Part shown: positions 25,486 through 32,233 of the stretch, in pieces
How the letters are laid out: every line of letters begins with the position of its first letter
How positions within the stretch are numbered: position 1 is the stretch's first letter
Assembly: GCA_020061305.1 (NCBI GenBank)
Contig: JAGUYM010000007.1
Coordinates: forward strand, 1-35,666
From: Candidatus Woesebacteria bacterium
GTDB lineage: Bacteria; Patescibacteriota; Microgenomatia; UBA8517
Reading direction: 5' to 3'
DNA: 35,666 bases
Program-made: the position numbers and the translations under genes
Notes under the pieces: generated by a model
Databases searched by the model: none
Told to the model about the DNA's origin: nothing
The model's input: only the letters and a program-made list of their open reading frames with translations

Positions 25486-28341
25486 ATGGATACAAATATC
25501 ATTTCAGTCAAAGGTGCGAGACAGCATAATCTCAAAAATGTATCTGTTGATATACCAAAGAATAAGCTTGTTGTATTAACAGGTGTATCAGGTAGTGGTA
25601 AAAGCTCGTTTGCTTTTGATACTTTATATGCAGAAGGCCAAAGAAGATATGTAGAAAGTTTGTCAACATATGCCAGGCAGTTTTTAGGCATCATGGAAAA
25701 ACCTGATGTTGATTCGATTACGGGTTTGTCGCCATCAATCTCAATCGATCAAAAAACAACTTCAAGAAATCCAAGATCAACAGTTGGAACAGTTACTGAA
25801 ATATATGACTATTTAAGACTACTCTACGCTCGAGTTGGTCATCCACATTGCCCTGTTTGCAATAGAGAAATTTCACAAATGTCCTTAGAACAAATTATTG
25901 ATAATGTTTTAAAACTAAAAGGCAAGTTTTATATCTTGGCACCAGTTGTTAAGGATAGAAAAGGAGAGTTTACAAGTCTATTTGATAATTTAAAATCAAA
26001 AGGATATACAAGGGTTAGAATTGACGGAATTTATAAAAATTTAAGTGATGACTTTGCACTTATTAAAACAAACAAACATACGATAGATGTTGTCGTAGAT
26101 AAGTTTGCAATACCGCAGGGTGACACCCTGCGGTCGAGACTTTTTGATTCTGTATCACAGGCATTAAATCTTGCTGGTGGGTATGTCATTTTGTCTGAAA
26201 TTAAGGATAAAGCATTTGACATTCCTGATAATCCTAAGGATTTTATTGACCATTTATATTCTGAGAAATTTTCATGCCCAATTGACAACATAAGCCTTCC
26301 TGAAATTGAACCCAGAAGCTTTTCGTTTAATTCACCTCATGGTGCTTGTCCAAGTTGCACTGGACTAGGCAAGATCTTAAAAGTAGACCCTAATTTAGTT
26401 TTTTCAAGCGAGCTTACCATCAAAGAAGGTGGAATAAGACCATTCGCTAACATGATTGAAAATGAAAGTTGGTTTGGTGGTCTAATTATAAAATTTTGTC
26501 AAAATAACGGGGTGGACATCCATAAACCGATTAAAGATTTATCTTATGACCAGATTAAAACAATTTTATATGGCGGAAAAGGATTTGAAGGGGTAGCTAA
26601 TAATTTGGAGCGAAGATACAAGGAAACTGAAAGTGAATGGTCAAGGGAAGAAATACAAAAATACATGAAGGAAATGATTTGTGAAGAATGTGGTGGTACA
26701 AGGCTTAAAAAAGAAGCCTTGTCAATAACTATTGATGGTAAAAACATATCAGAAATCTCCAAAATGTCTGTTTCAAGTTTGGTTTCATGGACTAGTCTCT
26801 TGATTCAAAATATTTTGAATGATAAAGAGGTACAAATTGGAAAACTAATAATTAAAGAGATTGAAACTAGGCTTAAATTTCTTCTTTCTGTGGGACTTGA
26901 ATATTTAACATTAGACAGGGTGGCAGGAACACTTTCAGGTGGTGAAGCACAAAGAATAAGATTGGCTTCTCAAATTGGGTCAGGTTTAACTGGAGTTTTA
27001 TATGTTTTAGATGAACCAACAATAGGTCTTCATCAAAAAGATAATCAGAAATTAATTGATACCTTAAAACACTTGAGAGATTTGGGAAATTCTGTGGTTG
27101 TTGTTGAGCATGACGAGGAAATGATGAAGCAAAGTGATTTTTTGTTAGATTTTGGACCGCAAGCAGGAAGACTGGGTGGAGAATTAGTCGCCAGTGGAAC
27201 ACCTATGCAAATCATGGATAATCCAAAATCTTTGACTGGGAAATATCTATCCGGCAAAAAGAGAATTGAAGTGAAAACGATGTCATTTCGAGAAGCATCG
27301 GCGACGAAGCAATCTAATTTCGAGATTGCTACCCGCGACACTTACGCTCGAGGTCGCAATGACAATTTAAAAATCTTTGGAGCTAGTCAGTTCAATCTTA
27401 AAAAAATAAATGTAGAATTTCCACTTGCTAAGTTAATTTGTATAACAGGAGTTTCAGGTAGTGGTAAATCAACACTTCTAGTTGAAACCCTATATCCCGC
27501 ATTACAAAGAGAATTTAATCCATTTTTCAAAGGCGAAGTTGGACAACATTTTCGTCTTGAGGGTGTTAATCTTATAGATAAGGCTATTTTAATTGATCAA
27601 TCTCCAATAGGTAGAACTCCTAGAAGTAACCCAGCAACTTATACAGGATTATTTGATCCAATTAGAGATTTGTTTGCCACAACTAAAGACGCCAAGCTAA
27701 AAGGATTTAAAAAGGGACAATTTTCATTTAATTTAAAGGGCGGAAGATGTGAAGCCTGTGAAGGACAGGGACAAACGAAAATAGAAATGCAGTTTATGCC
27801 AGATATCTGGATACCATGTGAGGTTTGTAAGGGAAAAAGATATAATTCACAAACGCTAGAGGTTACCTATAAAGACAAAAATATTTCAGAGGTTTTAGAT
27901 TTAACAATTGCAGAAAGCCTAGACTTTTTTGGTAATTTTTCAAAAATCAGGGAAAAACTTGAAACTCTTTTTGATGTAGGACTAGGTTATATGCAACTGG
28001 GACAACCTGCAACTACACTTTCAGGTGGAGAGGCCCAAAGAGTGAAATTGGCAACAGAACTTAGCAGGCGTCAAACAGGAAAAACATTTTATATTTTAGA
28101 TGAACCAACAACAGGACTTCACTTCGCGGATGTTGAAAGATTACTTAAAGTACTTAAACTTCTAGTAAATAAGGGTAATACTGTAGCAGTTATTGAGCAT
28201 AATTTGGATGTAATTAAAAACAGTGATTGGGTCATTGATTTGGGTCCAGGTGGTGGAGATAATGGTGGTGAAGTAATTGCAGTCGGAACTCCAAAGGATA
28301 TCAAAAACAACAAAAATTCAGTAACTGGAAGATATCTTTGA
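25486..28341 (+). CDS. uvrA: Excinuclease ABC subunit A
   Basis: 'VKGARQHNLKNVSVDIPKNKLVVLTGVSGSGKSSFAFDTLYAEGQRRYVESLSTYARQFL', two ABC signatures 'TLSGGEAQRI/V', zinc-finger CxxC pairs. Start at 25486 rather than 25417. Confidence 0.98.
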   Translation: MDTNIISVKGARQHNLKNVSVDIPKNKLVVLTGVSGSGKSSFAFDTLYAEGQRRYVESLSTYARQFLGIMEKPDVDSITGLSPSISIDQKTTSRNPRSTVGTVTEIYDYLRLLYARVGHPHCPVCNREISQMSLEQIIDNVLKLKGKFYILAPVVKDRKGEFTSLFDNLKSKGYTRVRIDGIYKNLSDDFALIKTNKHTIDVVVDKFAIPQGDTLRSRLFDSVSQALNLAGGYVILSEIKDKAFDIPDNPKDFIDHLYSEKFSCPIDNISLPEIEPRSFSFNSPHGACPSCTGLGKILKVDPNLVFSSELTIKEGGIRPFANMIENESWFGGLIIKFCQNNGVDIHKPIKDLSYDQIKTILYGGKGFEGVANNLERRYKETESEWSREEIQKYMKEMICEECGGTRLKKEALSITIDGKNISEISKMSVSSLVSWTSLLIQNILNDKEVQIGKLIIKEIETRLKFLLSVGLEYLTLDRVAGTLSGGEAQRIRLASQIGSGLTGVLYVLDEPTIGLHQKDNQKLIDTLKHLRDLGNSVVVVEHDEEMMKQSDFLLDFGPQAGRLGGELVASGTPMQIMDNPKSLTGKYLSGKKRIEVKTMSFREASATKQSNFEIATRDTYARGRNDNLKIFGASQFNLKKINVEFPLAKLICITGVSGSGKSTLLVETLYPALQREFNPFFKGEVGQHFRLEGVNLIDKAILIDQSPIGRTPRSNPATYTGLFDPIRDLFATTKDAKLKGFKKGQFSFNLKGGRCEACEGQGQTKIEMQFMPDIWIPCEVCKGKRYNSQTLEVTYKDKNISEVLDLTIAESLDFFGNFSKIREKLETLFDVGLGYMQLGQPATTLSGGEAQRVKLATELSRRQTGKTFYILDEPTTGLHFADVERLLKVLKLLVNKGNTVAVIEHNLDVIKNSDWVIDLGPGGGDNGGEVIAVGTPKDIKNNKNSVTGRYL
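27281..27364. repeat. 84-bp nested palindromic element inserted in frame within uvrA
   Basis: Outer arms TGTCATTTCGA / TCGCAATGACA (one mismatch); inner arms AGCAATCT (27308-27315) / AGATTGCT (27323-27330), perfect. Confidence 0.75.
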
Positions 28342-28369
28342 TACTAGTTTTTTGGTATAATATACATAA

Positions 28370-28606
28370 ATGTATAAACTTCCAAGTTTTTTAAATAAAT
28401 ACTTCTGGGGTGATGACTTAAATGATATAAACCTCAAAGATCATAAAAATTATATTGCTAAAACTATACTTTCCCACGGTGATTTGAAGGCGATAAAGTG
28501 GCTGCATGAAAATTTTGATAAGAGCTTTTTAAAGAGCCAGTTAGATTCGAAATTAATTGATCCTAAATCCAAAAACTTTTGGAATCTGTATTATTCATCA
28601 AACTAA
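28370..28606 (+). CDS. Small DUF6922-like protein, putative antitoxin partner
   Basis: 78 aa 'LPSFLNKYFWGDDLNDINLKDHKNYIAKTILSHGDLKAIKWLHENF'; stop is 1 nt before the AbiEii-like gene. Confidence 0.7.
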   Translation: MYKLPSFLNKYFWGDDLNDINLKDHKNYIAKTILSHGDLKAIKWLHENFDKSFLKSQLDSKLIDPKSKNFWNLYYSSN

Positions 28607-28607
28607 G

Positions 28608-29240
28608 ATGTATTTAAATATATTACCTACAGGACAGGAAGAAGTAATTAAAAAGTTATCGAATTACCCATTCATCAAAGATTTTTATTTAAGTGGTGGT
28701 ACTGCTCTTGCTTTACAATTAGGACATAGGGAGTCTGTCGATTTTGATTTTTTTGGTGAAAAAGATTTTGAACCTCAAGAATTATTAAACATATTGCAGA
28801 ATGATTTTGATGTTGAAGTTGATAAAATTGAAAGAGGAACTTTAAACTGCAGAATAAAAAATATCAAACTTCAATTTTTACATTATCCATATAAATTACT
28901 TGAAGAGTTTATAAATTGGGATGGCATTAATCTATCATCAATAGTAGATATTGCCTGCACAAAAATGATTACAGTATCTGTTCGCGGTAACAAAAAGGAT
29001 TACATAGATATTTACTTTTTGTTACAAAAATATGATCTAGGTGAATTATTTGCAAAGATGGAATTAAAATATACAGGATTGGATTTTAATGAAGCTCATA
29101 TAATAAAATCTCTAACTTATTTTAATGAGGCTGATGAACAGCCAATGCCAAGAATGCATATAGAAACAGATTGGGGAAATGTTAAAAAGGTTATTTCTTC
29201 AAAAGCAGTTGAGTATCTTAAGAAAGTTGACGTGTTTTGA
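28608..29240 (+). CDS. Nucleotidyltransferase, AbiEii/AbiGii-type toxin family
   Basis: 'FYLSGGTALALQLGHRESVDFDFFGEKDFEPQEL' and 'DIACTKMITVSVRGNKKDYIDIYFLLQKY'; ATG 28608. Confidence 0.82.
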   Translation: MYLNILPTGQEEVIKKLSNYPFIKDFYLSGGTALALQLGHRESVDFDFFGEKDFEPQELLNILQNDFDVEVDKIERGTLNCRIKNIKLQFLHYPYKLLEEFINWDGINLSSIVDIACTKMITVSVRGNKKDYIDIYFLLQKYDLGELFAKMELKYTGLDFNEAHIIKSLTYFNEADEQPMPRMHIETDWGNVKKVISSKAVEYLKKVDVF

Positions 29241-29288
29241 TATCAAGGAGAATATTTACAAACTTCAAAACAGTAGTAAATTGTAGTT

Positions 29289-29456
29289 ATGGCACATAAA
29301 ACATTTTGTGACATCTGTGATATCGAGGTTGATTGGTACGAGCTTGTAAATGTTGATATTAGGCGAGGCAAAAGAGGAGAATATTGCAAAAAGTGTTGGT
29401 ACGATGAAAAGAATTGGAAGGATATTCATGAGAAGCCTGCTTCTGATATGGAATAG
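29289..29456 (+). CDS. Small zinc-ribbon-like protein (55 aa), not in the supplied ORF track
   Basis: ATG 29289 to TAG 29454-29456: MAHKTFCDICDIEVDWYELVNVDIRRGKRGEYCKKCWYDEKNWKDIHEKPASDME; two CxxC pairs. Confidence 0.6.
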   Translation: MAHKTFCDICDIEVDWYELVNVDIRRGKRGEYCKKCWYDEKNWKDIHEKPASDME

Positions 29457-29465
29457 GTCGTATCA

Positions 29466-29525
29466 GGTCGTGCAGGGGTATCTTAAAGAAAAAAGTCTTT
29501 AAAATATTGTTCCCCCACACGGACC
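29466..29525. repeat. 60-nt imperfect inverted repeat
   Basis: GGTCGTGCAGGGG...TTAAAGA-AAAAAG-TCTTTAA...CCCCCACACGGACC; nested arms. Confidence 0.6.
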
Positions 29526-29540
29526 TGTAATTTTTTATAA

Positions 29541-29619
29541 GCCTAGCAAATTTATTGAACATCCCAAGCAATCTTGGTTGAAACACACATTGGTGTGCTG
29601 CTCAATACCCAAACTAGGC
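29541..29619. repeat. Nested inverted repeat forming a branched two-hairpin structure
   Basis: GCCTAG/CTAGGC; TATTGA/TCAATA; internal CCAAG-CAAT-CTTGG and CACAC-ATTG-GTGTG. Confidence 0.5.
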
Positions 29620-29669
29620 ATCCCCCTTGCAAAACAATTTCAATGAAAAAACAAAATAATTCCAAACCT

Positions 29670-29717
29670 CATGCGCGAGCGCCTTCAATCCGAAGATTGA
29701 GCCTCCAAGCCCGCATG
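29670..29717 (-). terminator. Stem-loop with UUCG tetraloop downstream of the minus-strand membrane gene
   Basis: Minus strand CATGCG...TCAATC-TTCG-GATTGA...CGCATG, 13 nt past the stop codon; the T-rich tract (TTTTGTTTTTT) is further downstream, so terminator function is uncertain. Confidence 0.4.
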
Positions 29718-29730
29718 GGTTCATTTCCCC

Positions 29731-30144
29731 TTATTGTCTTTTTTGACCCACGATGAAGGACAGACTGTTGCAGAGGTTCATAAGGCTGATGACGCCAAAG
29801 AACAATACGGCAAACTGCGCCGATACAACAAACCAGTAGTCCATGGCGATCCAGACGAACGCCGCCAAAAGGTTTGCCCCTGCAAACGCAACAGCCCATA
29901 ACACGCCATGCCATGTGAACCCGTCATTGTAGATGGCGGTAAGCACAGACAGCGGAATGAATAGGGTATGTGAAAGCAGGACCAGTGCTGTGTACATGGA
30001 CATGGTGCCGATGGCATCTTCGATGTAGAAGTCGCTCATGTATACCGCGCCGAAGGTGTTGCCGACGATGACATAGGTGTAATATGTCAGCAATCCAGCC
30101 AGGATCAAGTAGAACAATTTCAATGCTTTGATTGTATTACTCAT
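29731..30144 (-). CDS. Orphan membrane protein (137 aa, about four TM segments), GC-richer than surroundings
   Basis: Start at 30144 (MSNTIKALKLFYLILAGLL...) rather than 30369, supported by SD GGAGG 5 nt upstream; hydrophobic throughout. Confidence 0.75.
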   Translation of the reverse strand: MSNTIKALKLFYLILAGLLTYYTYVIVGNTFGAVYMSDFYIEDAIGTMSMYTALVLLSHTLFIPLSVLTAIYNDGFTWHGVLWAVAFAGANLLAAFVWIAMDYWFVVSAQFAVLFFGVISLMNLCNSLSFIVGQKRQ

Positions 30145-30169
30145 TTCATCCTCCGATGAAAATATTTTG

Positions 30170-30239
30170 GGTTTGATTTTAGCCGAAGCTAGACCCATTT
30201 TAGGCACATATTGTATGCGCAAAATGGGTCCATCAAACC
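30170..30239 (-). ncRNA. Putative structured cis-regulatory leader (three-way junction)
   Basis: Minus strand: GGTTTGAT-G-GACCCATTTT-GCGCATA-CAA-TATGTGC-CT-AAAATGGGTC-TAGC-TTCG-GCTA-AA-ATCAAACC; P1 8 bp, P2 10+7 bp, P3 4 bp capped by UUCG. Confidence 0.6.
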
Positions 30240-30325
30240 ACTTATTTTTGCAAGAGTTGTTAAGGTACAAGTCTAAAAACAAAAAATACTTCAAATGTCG
30301 CAATCGATATCTAAAGTATGTTTCC

Positions 30326-30354
30326 ACTATATCACTAACTATAGGTTTTGTCAA
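30326..30354 (-). promoter_or_regulatory. Sigma70-type promoter for the minus-strand membrane gene
   Basis: TTGACA (30354-30349), 17-nt spacer, TATAGT (30331-30326) on the minus strand. Confidence 0.7.
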
Positions 30355-30382
30355 GTTAAGTAGCTTCAATTACAATGATTTA

Positions 30383-32233
30383 ATGAGTCTATCTAAAAAG
30401 TTTTTTATTTTCTTGTTCTCACTATGTACTATGTACTTTGTACTTGGTACTACTGCTCACGCAGCAGGTGAATTTAACACTGATTTTGAAGTTACCTATA
30501 CTTTAAGAGAAAATGGAATTACTGAAGTTAAAAATAAAATTACCTTAACCAATATTTTTAGTAATTTATATGCCACTTCTTATTCTGTAGTTCTATCTGG
30601 AGTCAGCCCAAAAAACATTATTTCATACGGAAGTGATGGGGCAAGTTATATTGTAAACACCAAGCAGGATGAAGGTCAGACAAATATTAATATCGATTTT
30701 CCTGATACTGTAGTAGGTAAAGGCAACTCAAGAACTTTTTATTTAACTTATGATGAATCTTCATTTGCAGTGAAAACTGGTGAAGTTTGGGAAGTGACAA
30801 TTCCTAAGATTGGTGATGAAAACGCATTTTCAAGTTATTTTGTAAATTTAATTGTGCCTAAAAATTTAGGTCAGGAAGCATACATATCTCCAAGCCCTAG
30901 ATCAACTGATCACAATGAAAGCCATTTTGTGTATAGATTTACCAAAGATGATGTAAAAACATCAGGAGTTGTTGCCGGTTTTGGTCAATTTCAAGTTTTT
31001 AGTTTCACTTTAAATTATCATCTTGAAAATCCATTAAGTAAAACCGCTCAAACAGAAATTACACTTCCTCCGGATACTTCCTACCAAAAAATGTATTACA
31101 CCAATTTAAATCCACGGCCAAATAGTATGTATGTGGACCGAGACGGAAATTGGATAGCTAATTATGCCCTTAAACCAAGGGAAAGAGTAGATGTAATTGC
31201 GTCTGGTCAAGTTCAAATTTTTGCTTCGGTTCGGCCATTTCCTAAACCAAGTGAGGAAACCTTAAAAGATAATTTAAAACCAAATACATATTGGGAAGTT
31301 GATGATCCAAATATTAAAAATTTAGCCAACAACTTAAAAACTCCAAAAGCAATTTATGATTATGTATCAACTACACTAAAATATGATTATGGGAGGGTAA
31401 AGCCAAATGTTGAAAGATTGGGAGCTTCTCGCGCATTAAATGCCCCAAATAGTGCAATTTGTATGGAGTTTACAGATCTTTTTGTAGCCATAGCGCGAGC
31501 GGCAGGAATTCCTGCCAGAGAAGTAAACGGATATGCTTATACGGAAAATCCCGAAATACAACCGCTTTCGTTGGTAAACGATGTTTTACACGCTTGGCCT
31601 GAATATTATGATTATAAAAAAAACGCGTGGATACCTGTTGACCCTACATGGGCATCAACTACAGGTGGAATTGATTATTTTAGCAAACTTGACCTAAGAC
31701 ATTTTACATTTGTAATTCATGGTGTAGACTCGGTCAGACCATATCCAGCCGGATCTTATAAACTAGGAATTAACCCACAAAAAGATATATTTGTTTCATT
31801 TGGCAGTTTACCTCAAGAGAGAAATACAAAACTTCAGGCAACTGCTTATTTGGAGAGCTGGATTCCACTAGTTGCAAATAGAATGGATTTGGAAATTACT
31901 AACCCTGGCCCATCAGCTTATTATGATGTTTTACCCAAAATCTATTTTGACAAAAATGAAGTCAAATACGATAAGACGATCGAAACATTATTGCCGTTTC
32001 AAACCCACGAAACTTACATAGAAATTCCATTTTCTTTTTTGGGAACCAAAACACCTGAAATAGTAAGAGTATTGATAAATGGACAAGATTTAGAAGTTAA
32101 AACAGGTAAGACTCAGGTAATTGTCTATAATTTAATTTTTATATTTTTGCTGGCTATCGTTTTCTTGGTTACTATATTGATAAGACTTGGTAAAATATCT
32201 TTCCGATGGAAATTTCCAAAAAAGAATTCTTAA
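30383..32233 (+). CDS. Secreted/membrane transglutaminase-like protein
   Basis: Signal peptide 'KKFFIFLFSLCTMYFVLGTTAHAAG', core 'NSAICMEFTDLFVAIARAAGIPAREVNGYAY...HAWPEYYD...WIPVDPTW', C-terminal TM. Start 30383 preferred to 30128. Confidence 0.88.
   Translation: MSLSKKFFIFLFSLCTMYFVLGTTAHAAGEFNTDFEVTYTLRENGITEVKNKITLTNIFSNLYATSYSVVLSGVSPKNIISYGSDGASYIVNTKQDEGQTNINIDFPDTVVGKGNSRTFYLTYDESSFAVKTGEVWEVTIPKIGDENAFSSYFVNLIVPKNLGQEAYISPSPRSTDHNESHFVYRFTKDDVKTSGVVAGFGQFQVFSFTLNYHLENPLSKTAQTEITLPPDTSYQKMYYTNLNPRPNSMYVDRDGNWIANYALKPRERVDVIASGQVQIFASVRPFPKPSEETLKDNLKPNTYWEVDDPNIKNLANNLKTPKAIYDYVSTTLKYDYGRVKPNVERLGASRALNAPNSAICMEFTDLFVAIARAAGIPAREVNGYAYTENPEIQPLSLVNDVLHAWPEYYDYKKNAWIPVDPTWASTTGGIDYFSKLDLRHFTFVIHGVDSVRPYPAGSYKLGINPQKDIFVSFGSLPQERNTKLQATAYLESWIPLVANRMDLEITNPGPSAYYDVLPKIYFDKNEVKYDKTIETLLPFQTHETYIEIPFSFLGTKTPEIVRVLINGQDLEVKTGKTQVIVYNLIFIFLLAIVFLVTILIRLGKISFRWKFPKKNS
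30421..30455. repeat. Heptamer array in the signal-peptide region of the transglutaminase-like gene
   Basis: actatgt actatgt actttgt acttggt actactg. Confidence 0.78.

Noticed and set aside
29541-29619. Possible integron attC site (GCCTAG...CTAGGC inverted ends)
   Set aside because: The required GTTRRRY/RYYYAAC core sites are not present (CTAGGC is preceded by AAA, not GTT) and no integrase is visible.
29669-30017. Minus ORFs 29669-29914 and 29778-30017, and plus ORF 29574-29756
   Set aside because: Alternative frames of the GC-rich membrane gene or its flank; the 137-aa frame has the promoter, SD and coherent TM pattern.
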